DNA of 64,000 nt from contig NZ_JAJJBU010000003.1 in NCBI RefSeq assembly GCF_020905375.1, forward strand, positions 434,001 to 498,000, written 5' to 3'. The notes beneath the pieces are model-generated. The model saw nothing but the letters and a program-made list of their open reading frames with translations. It had not been told where the DNA came from and made no database searches. This document shows positions 43,750-52,771 of this stretch, one piece after another. This stretch comes from Arthrobacter cryoconiti (GTDB lineage: Bacteria; Actinomycetota; Actinomycetes; Actinomycetales; Micrococcaceae). The position numbers were made by a program, and so were the translations under genes. Within the stretch, counting starts at the first letter, position 1; every line of letters begins with the position of its first letter.

Positions 43750-45807
43750 GTGGCCGGGCTGATCAAGAGGGAAGACATCGACGAGGTGCGCACGCGTACC
43801 GATCTGAAAGAGGTCGTCGACGCCTACGTCACGCTCAAATCCGCCGGGATTGGTTCCTTCAAGGGTTTATGCCCTTTCCACGACGAGCGCAGCCCCTCCT
43901 TCCACGTGCGCCCGCAGATGGGGTATTTCCACTGCTTTGGCTGCCAAGAGAGTGGCGACGTCATCTCCTTCGTCCAAAAAATGGACCACATCCCGTTTTC
44001 GGAAGCTGTAGAGAAACTCGCTGGCCGCATCGGCTTTGAGTTGCACTATGAAGACGGTGGGAGTGGACCGCGGCGCGAAGACGTGGGCCGCCGCCAGCGC
44101 TTGCTGGACGCCCACAAGATTGCAGGAGAGTTCTTCCAAGCTCAATTGTTGACACCGGGCGCTGCTACCGGACGGGCTTTTTTGCAGGAGCGCGGCTTTG
44201 AACGAAGTGCCGCTGAACACTTTGGGGTCGGCTACTCCCCGCAGGGTTGGGACGCCCTTCTCAAATACCTCTCCGGTAAAGGGTTCACCCAAGAAGAGCT
44301 GAAACTCACCGGCATGTTCTCCGAAGGTCAGCGGGGGATCTACGACCGTTTTCGGGGTCGGCTCATGTGGCCTATTCGCGATATTGCCGGAGATACGGTG
44401 GGCTTTGGTGCCCGCAAGCTCTTCGACGATGATCAGGGACCCAAATACCTCAACACCCCGGAGACCGTGCTCTACAAGAAGTCCTCGGTGCTCTATGGGA
44501 TCGATTTGGCAAAGCGGAATATCGCCTCCAAACGCCAGCTAGTGGTTGTGGAGGGTTACACCGACGTGATGGCCTGCCACTTGGCTGGTGTGGACACGGC
44601 CGTAGCCACGTGCGGTACCGCCTTCGGTGCCGATCACATCAAGGTTGCTCGCCGCCTGCTTTCAGACGACGGCACTGGTGGTGAGATCGTCTTCACGTTC
44701 GACGGCGACGCTGCCGGGCAAAAGGCGGCGCTGAAGGCCTTTGATGAGGATCAACGCTTTGTTGCGCAGACTTTCGTGGCAGTGGAACCTTCAGGGGCTG
44801 ACCCGTGCGAGCTGCGCCAACGCCGCGGGGACGAGGCCGTCCATTCTCTGATCCGCTCACGTCGACCGTTGTTTGAATTTGCCATTCGCTCCACCCTGGC
44901 CAAATTCGACCTGAGCACGGTAGAAGGGCGTGTCAGCGGACTGCGAGCCTCGGCTCCGGTGGTCGCAGCCATTCGCGATGCCTCTACACGGATGGGCTAC
45001 AGCCAAGAACTCGCTGGCTGGCTGGGTATTGCTGACCCAAACGAGGTGATGCGCGCTGTCAAGGGAGCCGAGAAACGTGCCCAAACCGCTGCCGTAAGCG
45101 GGACTACAGCTTCGCGCCAATCTCCGACGTCTGCGGGTCAGCTCAAGACAGGACAAGACACGTACGACGTCGGCAGCGGCGGACGCGCCAACACCACAAC
45201 TTTTGGGCATCAGGAACACTTTGGTGCGGCAAATCCCGAACCTGGGACCCCTCACCAGAGGCAAAGATGGCAGGACGCCGGAGCCGGTGACGGCGTCGAA
45301 CCTTCCATACAAGAACCGGCTGCACCCGTCTACGAAAGACCGGATCCGCGGGACCCGCAGGGACGGATGGAACGGGAAGCTTTGGAAGTGGTGTTGCAAC
45401 ATCCCGGCTTGCTCACGAGCGGAAACTGGCAACACTTCGCTGCCACCGACTTCGTCATTCCGGCATATAAGGCTGTTCAAACGGGTATCGCCGCGGCAGG
45501 GGAGTCGCTGGTGGCGTCCTCGCAGTGGCTAGAAGCGGTGCGAGAAAACGTGCCAGCTACTCTGGTGTCGCTGGTGGCGGAACTGGCACTTAGCCCGCTA
45601 CCAGCGACAAAGGAAGAAACGCTAAACCGGTATTGCCGGGACATTCTGCGCAGATTATTTGAGATGCAGATCACCCGCCTGAAGCAAGAACGGCTCGGCG
45701 CCCTCCAGCGGATGGATCCAAGCGTGGACCCGGAAGGCTACACGATGCTCCAGCGTGAACTCATGGAGTTGGAAAGTGCTAGACGGGCCCTGCGGGGTGA
45801 CTCTTGA
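43750..45807 (+). CDS. dnaG: DNA primase
   Basis: A 685-residue primase. The N-terminal zinc finger has Cys41, His44, Cys62 and Cys65 (CPFHDERS, CFGCQESG). The RNA polymerase domain follows (FGVGYSPQGWDALLKYL, MWPIRDIAGDTVGFGARKL), with TOPRIM motifs VVVEGYTDVMA and FTFDGDAAGQKAA near residues 263 and 317. A Gln/Gly/Thr-rich linker (about residues 445-535) leads to the helicase-binding C-terminus. GTG 43750 gives MAGLIKREDIDEVR, the usual actinobacterial N-terminus. Essential for replication primers. Confidence 0.96.
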   Translation: MAGLIKREDIDEVRTRTDLKEVVDAYVTLKSAGIGSFKGLCPFHDERSPSFHVRPQMGYFHCFGCQESGDVISFVQKMDHIPFSEAVEKLAGRIGFELHYEDGGSGPRREDVGRRQRLLDAHKIAGEFFQAQLLTPGAATGRAFLQERGFERSAAEHFGVGYSPQGWDALLKYLSGKGFTQEELKLTGMFSEGQRGIYDRFRGRLMWPIRDIAGDTVGFGARKLFDDDQGPKYLNTPETVLYKKSSVLYGIDLAKRNIASKRQLVVVEGYTDVMACHLAGVDTAVATCGTAFGADHIKVARRLLSDDGTGGEIVFTFDGDAAGQKAALKAFDEDQRFVAQTFVAVEPSGADPCELRQRRGDEAVHSLIRSRRPLFEFAIRSTLAKFDLSTVEGRVSGLRASAPVVAAIRDASTRMGYSQELAGWLGIADPNEVMRAVKGAEKRAQTAAVSGTTASRQSPTSAGQLKTGQDTYDVGSGGRANTTTFGHQEHFGAANPEPGTPHQRQRWQDAGAGDGVEPSIQEPAAPVYERPDPRDPQGRMEREALEVVLQHPGLLTSGNWQHFAATDFVIPAYKAVQTGIAAAGESLVASSQWLEAVRENVPATLVSLVAELALSPLPATKEETLNRYCRDILRRLFEMQITRLKQERLGALQRMDPSVDPEGYTMLQRELMELESARRALRGDS

Positions 45808-45868
45808 GCAGTTCACGCACAGGCGATTTCGCAACCGGGCCAGCCTTTGTTATTGTTGTTCTGCGCGA

Positions 45869-45944
45869 TCCTCTGTAGCTCAATTGGCAGAGCATTCGAC
45901 TGTTAATCGAAGGGTTACTGGTTCAAGTCCAGTCAGAGGAGCCA
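45869..45944 (+). tRNA. tRNA-Asn (GTT), copy 1
   Basis: The 7-bp acceptor stem TCCTCTG/CAGAGGA, the D-arm agctcaattggcagagc, the anticodon loop ctGTTaa (Asn) and the T-arm with ggttcaagtcc are all intact. G73 and an encoded CCA (45942-45944) follow. A short aatccca/tgggatt hairpin comes directly after it. Confidence 0.97.
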
Positions 45945-46056
45945 ATCCCATTGTTGGGATTTCCGGATGCCAATCCGGGCCACGCGCACAGCAGATTCTA
46001 ATCCTGCTTTGTTTTGTTGTTATGACACGGCACTGCTAGGGTATTGACTGCTTCAT

Positions 46057-46132
46057 TCCTCTGTAGCTCAATTGGCAGAGCATTCGACTGTTAATCGAAG
46101 GGTTACTGGTTCAAGTCCAGTCAGAGGAGCCA
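46057..46132 (+). tRNA. tRNA-Asn (GTT), copy 2
   Basis: Identical base for base to the first tRNA-Asn 188 bp upstream, including encoded CCA. The flanking sequences differ, so only the gene itself is duplicated. It is followed directly by a strong terminator. Confidence 0.97.
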
Positions 46133-46179
46133 AAGAAGAGGTCCCGCACTCATTACTGAGTGCGGGACCTCTTCTTTTC
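46132..46179 (+). terminator. Strong intrinsic terminator after tRNA-Asn copy 2
   Basis: A perfect 21-bp stem (arms 46132-46152 and 46157-46177) with a 4-base loop ttac, ending in cttcttttct. It begins at the last base of the tRNA CCA. Confidence 0.92.
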
Positions 46180-46218
46180 TAGTGTGGCTGTTAACCTTTT
46201 TAAGCCACAATTTCCGCT

Positions 46219-47259
46219 CTAGAGGGTGGCGGTGTCAATGACGAAGCGGTAGCGGACATCGGATGCCAGGACGCGCTCGTAGGCTTCGTTGATCTTGCTG
46301 GCAGGGATGACCTCGATCTCGGCACCGATGCCGTGCTCGGCGCAGAAATTGAGCATTTCCTGTGTTTCTTTGATGCCGCCGATCGCGGATCCGGCGAAGG
46401 TGCGCCGTGCCCCGATCAAGGAGAACGCCTGCACGGGCAGAGGCTCGGCAGGGGCACCCACGCTGACTAGTGCGCCGTCGAGCTTGAGCAGCTGGAGGAA
46501 GGCGTTGATGTCGATGACGGCGCTGACCGTGTTGATGATCAGGTCGAAGCTTCCGGCGAGGTCGGAGAACGTGTTCTGATCACTGGTGGCGTAGTAGTGA
46601 TCGGCGCCCAGACGCAGGCCGTCTTCCTTCTTCTTCAGCGACTGAGAAAGGACGGTGACGGTTGCGCCCATGGCGTGGGCGATCTTGACCGCCATGTGGC
46701 CGAGCCCGCCCAGGCCCACGACGGCGACGTTCTTGCCGGGACCGGCACCCCAGTGGTGCAGGGGGGAGAACGTGGTGATACCGGCGCAGAGTAGCGGGGC
46801 GGCGACGTCGAGCTCAAGTCCGTCGGGGATGTTGACCACGAAGTTTTCGGTTACGACGACGTGGGTTGAGTAGCCGCCCTGGGTGATGGTTCCGTCGCGG
46901 TCCATGGCGCCGTAGGTGCCCGTGTTTCCCTTGAGGCAGTATTGCTCTTCGCCGGCCTGGCAGTTGGCGCATTCGCCGCAGGAGTTGACCATGCAACCGA
47001 CCCCAACACGGTCGCCGACTTTGTGTCGGGAGACTTCGGAGCCCACTTCGCGCACGATGCCGGCGATCTCGTGGCCTGGCGCCAGAGGGTACTGCTGCGG
47101 GCCCCAGTCGCCGCGGACGGTGTGGATGTCCGAATGGCAGATACCGGCGAATTTGATGTCAATCAGGACATCGTGGGGGCCCACTTCCCGGCGCTCAATG
47201 GTGGTGGGTACAAGATCACCGGTGGCGGAGGGTGCTGCGTAAGCCTTGACTGTAGACAT
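46219..47259 (-). CDS. Zinc-dependent alcohol dehydrogenase (YahK/CAD-like, NADP)
   Basis: A 346-residue medium-chain dehydrogenase. Catalytic zinc ligands are Cys in [13 protein letters not shown] and His in PGHEIAG, with the later Cys in [12 protein letters not shown]. The structural zinc cysteines are in [20 protein letters not shown]. The Rossmann loop is [19 protein letters not shown]. Members reduce aldehydes with NADPH. The upstream 200 bp includes a 16-bp tandem duplication; the next gene on the strand is a regulator that may control it. Confidence 0.92.
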   Translation of the reverse strand: MSTVKAYAAPSATGDLVPTTIERREVGPHDVLIDIKFAGICHSDIHTVRGDWGPQQYPLAPGHEIAGIVREVGSEVSRHKVGDRVGVGCMVNSCGECANCQAGEEQYCLKGNTGTYGAMDRDGTITQGGYSTHVVVTENFVVNIPDGLELDVAAPLLCAGITTFSPLHHWGAGPGKNVAVVGLGGLGHMAVKIAHAMGATVTVLSQSLKKKEDGLRLGADHYYATSDQNTFSDLAGSFDLIINTVSAVIDINAFLQLLKLDGALVSVGAPAEPLPVQAFSLIGARRTFAGSAIGGIKETQEMLNFCAEHGIGAEIEVIPASKINEAYERVLASDVRYRFVIDTATL

Positions 47260-47347
47260 TATTTACTCCTGTAGTTGATGTGTAGGAATGGTTTTTGGGG
47301 GGAGAAGCAGTGGGGATGGCTGTATGCCATCGGTTCGGCACGGCGTC

Positions 47348-47379
47348 GTGCATGAATGTCAGAGTGCATGAATGTGAGG
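47348..47379 (+). repeat. 16-bp tandem duplication upstream of the alcohol dehydrogenase
   Basis: Units gtgcatgaatgtcaga and gtgcatgaatgtgagg lie side by side, with a weaker third match (cttgaatgtagcgtg) just after. They lie about 90-120 bp upstream of the ATG and could overlap the promoter. Confidence 0.75.
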
Positions 47380-47462
47380 GGGCTTGAATGTAGCGTGCCG
47401 TGAGGTCAGACTGCCTGCCGGCGAGCCGTCAGCTGGCACGGCGGCGGCCCAATAATGCGGGG

Positions 47463-48368
47463 TCAGTGGCGCAGGGCATCCCCGGTGGTGCTGTGTGCAT
47501 CGCTGGCGGGTTCCGCGACGAGTTCCTTAGTGGTGGCAGCCCAGCTGGCCAACAGTGCCAAACCGTCCTCCGAGGAGGACCCTGGCTCGGCTGTGTAGGC
47601 GAACATCGTCAGGCCCGGTGATGCCGACAGCTCCAAGGCGTTGAAATGTAGCACCAGATCGCCCACGGACGGGTGGCGGAGGGTCTTGACGCCGCTGCGG
47701 TGGTGGCGGACATCATGCTGCGCCCAGCGCCTGCGAAATTCTGTACTCCGGGTTGAGAGTTCCCCCACAAGGTCCGTCAGGCACCGATCGAAAGGGTCGC
47801 GGCCGGCCTCCGCATGTAGCATGGCCACCACCGTGTCGGCGGCCAGGTTCCAGTCCGCGTAAAGCGACTCTGAACCGCGGTTGAAGAAAACGAAACGCGC
47901 ATAATTTAGCCGGTGTGCCGGTTCCTTGAAGGCCTCCGAATACAGGGCGCGCCCCAGATCGTTGGCCGCGACGATGTCCAGACTCCGGTTTTGCACAAAT
48001 GCGGGGATCCCCACCATGCCGTCCAGGATCTGTTGGATGCTCGGATCGATTTCCTTGGCGGCCCGTCGCCGTGTGCGAGGTGCCGAGCTGGCCGCTTTGG
48101 CGAGATTGAACAGGTGCTGGTGCTCAGCCTCGGTGAGCCTAAGGGCACGGGCGATGGAGTCCAAGACAGAGTCGGAGACCCCGGCCAGACTGCCGCGTTC
48201 CAGCCGGGTGTAATACTCAACGCTGACCCCTGCTAGCTGTGAAACTTCTCCCCGGCGCAGACCCGGGACGCGGCGGATACCACCAAAGGTTGGCAGCCCC
48301 ACCTGCTGGGGTGTGAGCTTCGCCCGCCGGGAAGCAAGGAATTCCCGAATCTCGTTGCGGTTATTCAT
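47463..48368 (-). CDS. XRE-type regulator with MmyB-like ligand domain
   Basis: A 301-residue regulator. The N-terminal helix-turn-helix (GLRRGEVSQLAGVSVEYYTRLERGSL, about residues 36-61) has the actinobacterial MmyB-type pattern LRREEVA-x-LAGVS-xx-YYxRLE. The C-terminal domain (about residues 105-260) is MmyB-like with IPAFVQNRSLDIVAANDLGRALY and NYARFVFFN, which binds fatty-acid-like ligands in a known structure. Such regulators often control an adjacent oxidoreductase; both the alcohol dehydrogenase downstream and the divergent OYE reductase are candidates. ATG 48368 is preferred over GTG 48377. Confidence 0.9.
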   Translation of the reverse strand: MNNRNEIREFLASRRAKLTPQQVGLPTFGGIRRVPGLRRGEVSQLAGVSVEYYTRLERGSLAGVSDSVLDSIARALRLTEAEHQHLFNLAKAASSAPRTRRRAAKEIDPSIQQILDGMVGIPAFVQNRSLDIVAANDLGRALYSEAFKEPAHRLNYARFVFFNRGSESLYADWNLAADTVVAMLHAEAGRDPFDRCLTDLVGELSTRSTEFRRRWAQHDVRHHRSGVKTLRHPSVGDLVLHFNALELSASPGLTMFAYTAEPGSSSEDGLALLASWAATTKELVAEPASDAHSTTGDALRH

Positions 48369-48584
48369 ATCCACCACGTTACGTCCTGCTCCACTATGAG
48401 TGGGAGGCCCTGACAGGGTCTGTGAGGGCCACCATAGTAATTTCCACCGGAATGGCGAAGCCGTGAGTTGGCAGGGGTTGTCCGCTGCGCGGCGCGCCCG
48501 GGACCTGAGCCGGGCTGGGGAATCAGAATCGACTAAGCGGTGTTCCCCCTACAAGCGTCCACCATCAGAAGGAAGTCTTGGCCT

Positions 48585-49676
48585 ATGTCCTCTGCACTCT
48601 TTGAAGCGATCACCTTGCGCGGTGTGAGCGTCCGCAACCGGCTCTGGGTCACACCCATGTGCCAGTATTCAGCTGAACAGCAGGACGGGATGCCCAACGA
48701 CTGGCACTTGGTGCACTTGGGATCCTTCGCCAAGGGCGGGGCAGGCGCCGTGTTCACCGAGGCCACCGCGGTCCTTCCCGAAGGTCGGATTTCACCTCAG
48801 GACCTGGGCTTGTGGAACGATTCCCAGGAAGCAGCGTTCGCCCGGATTGTCAGTTTCATCCACTCACAGGGTGCCGTAGCCGGTATCCAGCTTGCGCACG
48901 CCGGACGTAAAGGGTCAACCTATAGGACTTGGGAGCAACGTCACGGCACAGTCCCCGTGGACGACGGCGGCTGGACCACACTGGCGCCCAGCACTGTGGC
49001 CTTCGGCAGCTACAAGGAGCCCGTGGCACTGACGGTGGAAGGGATCCGGGAGGTCACGGACGCCTTCGCCGCTTCCGCCCGAAGGGCCGTCGCCGCAGGG
49101 TTTGACCTCATTGAAATTCATGCCGCCCACGGCTACCTCCTGCACCAGTTTTTATCACCCTTGAGCAACACCCGCACTGACTCTTACGGCGGCTCCTTAG
49201 AAAACCGCGCTCGTGCGCTGCTGGAAACCATCGACGCTGTCCGCACCGAAGTCGGCGCTGACGTGCCAGTGGTGGTGCGCTTTTCCGCCACGGACTGGAC
49301 CGACGGGGGCTGGACCCTGGCGGACACGCAGACCGTTGCACGGTGGGCCGCGGAGCACGGTGCCGACCTGGCAGATGTTTCCTCCGGCGGTAACGTCCCT
49401 TCCGCATCGATCCCAGTCGGCCCCGGCTACCAAGTCCCATTCGCCACCGCGGTCCGCACCCATGCCGGCGTGCCGACCATCGCCGTCGGGCTCATCGAGG
49501 ATGCCCGACAGGCAGAGCAGATCGTTGCCACCGGCTTGGCCGATGTCGTCATGATGGGCCGCGAGCTCCTCCGCGATCCCAATTTCCCGCTGCGCGCCGC
49601 CGCCACGCTGGGCGTTGACGTTCCGTACGCCCCGCAGCAGTACCACCGCGCTCCAATGGAACGGACCAGGGCGTAG
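48585..49676 (+). CDS. Old-yellow-enzyme NADH:flavin oxidoreductase (YqjM-like)
   Basis: A 363-residue FMN ene-reductase. N-terminal RGVSVRNRLWVTPMCQYSAEQQDG with Cys at the YqjM redox-sensing position, then HLVHLGSFAKGGAGAVFTEATAV, GIQLAHAGRKGST, the substrate-binding HAAHGYLLHQFLSPLSNTR, and VMMGRELLRDPNFPL. It reduces activated C=C bonds of enals and enones. ATG 48585 has agaaggaag upstream; an earlier in-frame start at 48540 is less likely. It diverges from the MmyB-type regulator, its probable controller. Confidence 0.92.
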   Translation: MSSALFEAITLRGVSVRNRLWVTPMCQYSAEQQDGMPNDWHLVHLGSFAKGGAGAVFTEATAVLPEGRISPQDLGLWNDSQEAAFARIVSFIHSQGAVAGIQLAHAGRKGSTYRTWEQRHGTVPVDDGGWTTLAPSTVAFGSYKEPVALTVEGIREVTDAFAASARRAVAAGFDLIEIHAAHGYLLHQFLSPLSNTRTDSYGGSLENRARALLETIDAVRTEVGADVPVVVRFSATDWTDGGWTLADTQTVARWAAEHGADLADVSSGGNVPSASIPVGPGYQVPFATAVRTHAGVPTIAVGLIEDARQAEQIVATGLADVVMMGRELLRDPNFPLRAAATLGVDVPYAPQQYHRAPMERTRA

Positions 49677-50152
49677 CGTCATGTAACATCTCAAGTTTTC
49701 TGTCACCGGCGGCTCGCTCTGACCAGCGTCGATGTTCAACGCTGGATCTGCGGAAGTCTCAAATTCGTGTCACTCTCCTACGAGGCGCGTCATCGTTGGT
49801 GAAGACGCGCCATCCAGTTCCACGTGCGACGACCAAATCAACTGGGTCAGGCGGTATGGCGAGTAGCGGGCCAACGCTTGTCGGAGTCAGAAGACCGGAC
49901 TCGTGGAAGGCGGAAATTCTGCCCCATATAAGGTCCGCCGTCCGTTCACCGGGCACTATTGCGGGCGGGTCTTACCGGAATCGGAGGTCAGTGGATTATC
50001 GCGGATTTCAGTTTGGGAGAATTGTGGTTGTACTTGCGCCGACGAGGGACCGGCTTGGGGATACGGTTCAGCAGGTTCGACGGTAGCAGCGGTCCCTCGG
50101 CTAGCGCACTCCCAACGGATGCGTCATACTGGCCGAAAATGAAGGGACATCA
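49677..50152. other. 476-bp stretch without a confident gene
   Basis: Several short open frames (65-96 codons) occur on both strands, but none has a ribosome-binding site or a recognisable family pattern. The minus-strand frame 49759-49956 has protein-like composition and might be a remnant. A ribosome-binding site (gaaggga) for the DUF4287 gene lies at the right end. Confidence 0.5.
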
Positions 50153-50446
50153 ATGTCATTCCAGGCTTACCTCGACACCGTCGAGAAAAAGACAGGGCTT
50201 ACCCCGCGCCAGTTGATCGAAATCGCACATCAGCGCGGGTTAGGTCCCGAAACCAAGGCGGGATCCATCCTGACATGGCTGTCAGAGGAATACGGCCTTG
50301 GGCGGGGGCACGGGATGGCCATGGTTCATGTCATCACGAAGGGCGACAGCATCGGTAGCAAACACGTCGGCACGGGGAGCGCCCACAGTGACCTGAAGGA
50401 TCACCTGTGGCTGGATGGTGTTGCCACCAAGCCAGCGTGCTACTAA
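50153..50446 (+). CDS. DUF4287 domain protein
   Basis: A 97-residue protein with the DUF4287 pattern: FQAYLDTVEKKTGLTPRQLIEIA, KAGSILTWLSEEYGLGRGHGMAMVHVI. The C-terminus (residues 65-97) replaces the usual DUF5655 partner domain with a short unrecognised tail. Function unknown. gaaggga precedes ATG 50153. Stands alone. Confidence 0.85.
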   Translation: MSFQAYLDTVEKKTGLTPRQLIEIAHQRGLGPETKAGSILTWLSEEYGLGRGHGMAMVHVITKGDSIGSKHVGTGSAHSDLKDHLWLDGVATKPACY

Positions 50447-50562
50447 GGGCTGGTCAGACCCCTACGTCGTCAAACGAACCACGGATAAATGCCCGGTAGT
50501 CAATCCTCTTATGTGACGGGCTCAAGGCGGCTTTCGTGAGCAAGCTGTCGTCCAGTTGATAC

Positions 50563-50590
50563 TTGGCTCAACTCACCCTTAGAGTACAAT
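50563..50590 (+). promoter_or_regulatory. Sigma-70-type promoter for the LCP gene
   Basis: -35 TTGGCT (50563-50568) and -10 TACAAT (50585-50590) with a 16-bp spacer. The predicted transcript would begin near 50597, leaving a leader of about 145 bases before ATG 50741. Confidence 0.6.
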
Positions 50591-50740
50591 TTTTCTGTTT
50601 TCTGCGGTGCTCCCTTCTTGCTTGGGCTGCTACACGATATCTGCGTGCGGAGGATGGTATTCGGTCTGTCTTTCTAGCCGGATGAAAAACAAAGCCGAAA
50701 CTAAACCGTGCCCCACAACCGAGCAGTAGACTCGTTGTCC

Positions 50741-52030
50741 ATGGGGAAAAGGCGATCTCAGAACAAGACGGTAGCGAAGCATCCATACGTAGATCCCTCA
50801 TCGAACGGCGATACTACTGAGGCGAGCAAAGAACAGTCTCCCCGACACATGTCTGTAAAACGCAGGTTATCGATATGGTCTAAGTTGGGGATCGTCTCGT
50901 CTCTATTGCTGCTGCTGGTTTGCGGAGCAGGTGCTACCGCCTATTTAAAACTGCAGAATAATATAGCTGCTGTCGATTTGTTTCAGCCCGGAGAGCAGCC
51001 GTCATCAGAGCCTCCGGTAGACGACAATTCACCAATAGATATTTTGGTCGTCGGAACAGACACACGCGATGGTGCCGATAGCCGCTACGGCAGTGCAGAT
51101 GACTCCAACGGTGAAGGAAACGCTGACGTCATGATGGCGGTTCACATTTCGGGGGATAGACAGAGAATGTCTGTCGTCAGTATTCCCCGAGACACGATGG
51201 CCCCGTTCCCCGGATGTGTGGATGCTGCCGGCGGTCCGCCGTGGCCTGCAATGGAAACGCAAATTCTGAATGTTGCCCTGAAAATGGGGGGACCGTCCTG
51301 CTTGAGGAAAACGGTTGGCGATCTTACGGGGGTCTCATTCGAGCACTTTATGATTGCTGATTTCCATGCCGTCGTTGATCTAACTAATACTGTCGGCGGT
51401 GTTCAGGTGTGTGTCAACAAGGCGATCGATGACGCTGACTCGAGACTACATTTGCCTGCGGGAAACAGCACCATTCAGGGGGAGGACGCCTTGGCCTTTC
51501 TGAGAACCCGGAGCGCCTTCGGTGATGCTAGTGATCTTTCCCGGATAGCTGCCCAGCAAGGGTTCTTGTCGTCCCTCGTGCGCAAAATTAAAAGTGAAAA
51601 AACGCTCACAGACGTACCCAAGCTCTATTCGATCGCAGACACTGTCACTAAGAATGTCACTATCGATAAAGGGCTTGCTAATATCCCTGCGTTATTGCAG
51701 CTAGCCAGCCGACTTAAGAACATCAACCCAGCCAACGTGACGTTCGTCACCGTACCTCACGAACCATATGTGTACGATCCCAACCGAGTTCAGATACAAC
51801 AAGAACCCGCTAAGAAGCTCTTCTCCACGATTATTGCGGACCAAGATATTTCTACATCGGTAAATGACAAAGGTGCTGCGGCGCCTGGTCAAGATATATC
51901 GCCAGGTGTCGCGCCCTCAGAACTTCCGAGCGAGGGCGCCCCCATGCCAACAGCAGTGTCTGTTCCGGATCCTCTTACAGGTCAGAACGCGGATCAGCAG
52001 ACGTGCCAATCGGCATCCGGATTCAAATAA
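50741..52030 (+). CDS. LCP (LytR-CpsA-Psr) family cell-wall glycopolymer transferase
   Basis: A 429-residue membrane-anchored protein: basic N-terminus, one helix (KLGIVSSLLLLLVCGAGATAYL, about residues 48-69), then the LCP domain with IDILVVGTDTRD, MMAVHISGDRQRMSVVSIPRDT, FEHFMIADFHAVVDLTNTVGGVQVC and QGEDALAFLRTRSAF...DLSRIAAQQ, which hold the conserved Asp and Arg residues that bind the prenyl-pyrophosphate donor. A Pro/Ser/Glu-rich tail follows. LCP enzymes attach teichoic acid or arabinogalactan-type polymers to peptidoglycan. The start is uncertain: no strong ribosome-binding site precedes 50741 or the GTG at 50708. Codon use looks more AT-rich than in neighbouring genes. Confidence 0.88.
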   Translation: MGKRRSQNKTVAKHPYVDPSSNGDTTEASKEQSPRHMSVKRRLSIWSKLGIVSSLLLLLVCGAGATAYLKLQNNIAAVDLFQPGEQPSSEPPVDDNSPIDILVVGTDTRDGADSRYGSADDSNGEGNADVMMAVHISGDRQRMSVVSIPRDTMAPFPGCVDAAGGPPWPAMETQILNVALKMGGPSCLRKTVGDLTGVSFEHFMIADFHAVVDLTNTVGGVQVCVNKAIDDADSRLHLPAGNSTIQGEDALAFLRTRSAFGDASDLSRIAAQQGFLSSLVRKIKSEKTLTDVPKLYSIADTVTKNVTIDKGLANIPALLQLASRLKNINPANVTFVTVPHEPYVYDPNRVQIQQEPAKKLFSTIIADQDISTSVNDKGAAAPGQDISPGVAPSELPSEGAPMPTAVSVPDPLTGQNADQQTCQSASGFK

Positions 52031-52509
52031 ATGACCTGTTCTGCTTGCGGGTGGGCTTGTGGGTAGCTAGAAGTGGATGGGGTCCGGGGGCTTCCTGCTA
52101 TCTTGGCTGCGCCGACCAGCATAACCACAAATGATGTGAGGGAAACTGCAAGCATCGAAAATAGGAGCACGTCCACAAATTCTGTCGGCCGGCTTTGGCT
52201 TACAAGATTTCCTTCAAGCCTGAGCAGTTGCCGAGCCGCTGCGGCAGCGGAAACCCATAGGATTTCTCCTACGGCCACCACCCAGGCGAGGCGTAAATGG
52301 CCCCTTCCCCGGCCACAAAGAACCGTCAGCGAGACGACTGTCGCGAGTATGACTAAACCCAGCAATAGGGTGGACAGGTTTAGTGGCAGGCCGAAGAAGG
52401 TAGAGCCGATGCACAAAACCGCCACCACCAAGGCCGCGATCACACCAGCAACTATCGTGAATCCCCGTAACGAAAACCGTAATTTCACGGTTTCATCCCC
52501 CTCGTTCAT
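51994..52509 (-). CDS. Small four-helix membrane protein, unrecognised
   Basis: A 171-residue protein with four hydrophobic helices at about residues 16-36, 42-62, 74-94 and 112-132 (for example FTIVAGVIAALVVAVLCIG and LLFSMLAVSLTSFVVMLVGAA), then a Ser/Pro/Gln-rich cytoplasmic tail. I do not recognise a family. Its 3' end overlaps the 3' end of the convergent LCP gene by 37 bp. The hydrophobic pattern supports a real gene; the overlap lowers confidence somewhat. Confidence 0.65.
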   Translation of the reverse strand: MNEGDETVKLRFSLRGFTIVAGVIAALVVAVLCIGSTFFGLPLNLSTLLLGLVILATVVSLTVLCGRGRGHLRLAWVVAVGEILWVSAAAAARQLLRLEGNLVSQSRPTEFVDVLLFSMLAVSLTSFVVMLVGAAKIAGSPRTPSTSSYPQAHPQAEQVIYLNPDADWHVC

Positions 52510-52684
52510 TGCCGCTACTCATGAGAAGGATAGGTAGGTCATGCCAGATAAGTGGACCCATCTACCAGTCAATCAATTGGTGCGAACCATACAAGGTAGA
52601 AGCTCGAGGTGATAGGGGATCGTGTCCGCATCCCGCTCAGAGATCCTACACGTCACCGGGTCCTCGAAAAAACGGCGCTAAGAT

Positions 52685-52728
52685 AAGAAGCGGTTCCGCA
52701 CTCACTCAGGAGTGCGGAACCGCTTCTT
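52685..52728 (-). terminator. Intrinsic terminator beyond the MFS gene
   Basis: A perfect 19-bp stem (arms 52685-52703 and 52710-52728) with a 6-base loop, flanked by A-rich and T-rich ends, so it can act in both directions. It lies about 45 bp past the MFS stop. The remaining 52510-52684 shows no gene. Confidence 0.87.
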
Positions 52729-52771
52729 TCTTTGCCGGCTCACGTGGATCGGCCCGGCGTGAGCCCTGGTC

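Noticed and set aside
45755-46039. 94-codon open frame running through the first tRNA-Asn
   Set aside because: It overlaps the end of dnaG and the tRNA gene and has no recognisable pattern.
49759-49956. 65-codon minus-strand frame with protein-like composition
   Set aside because: Too short, no ribosome-binding site and no family recognised; kept only as a possible remnant in the spacer entry.
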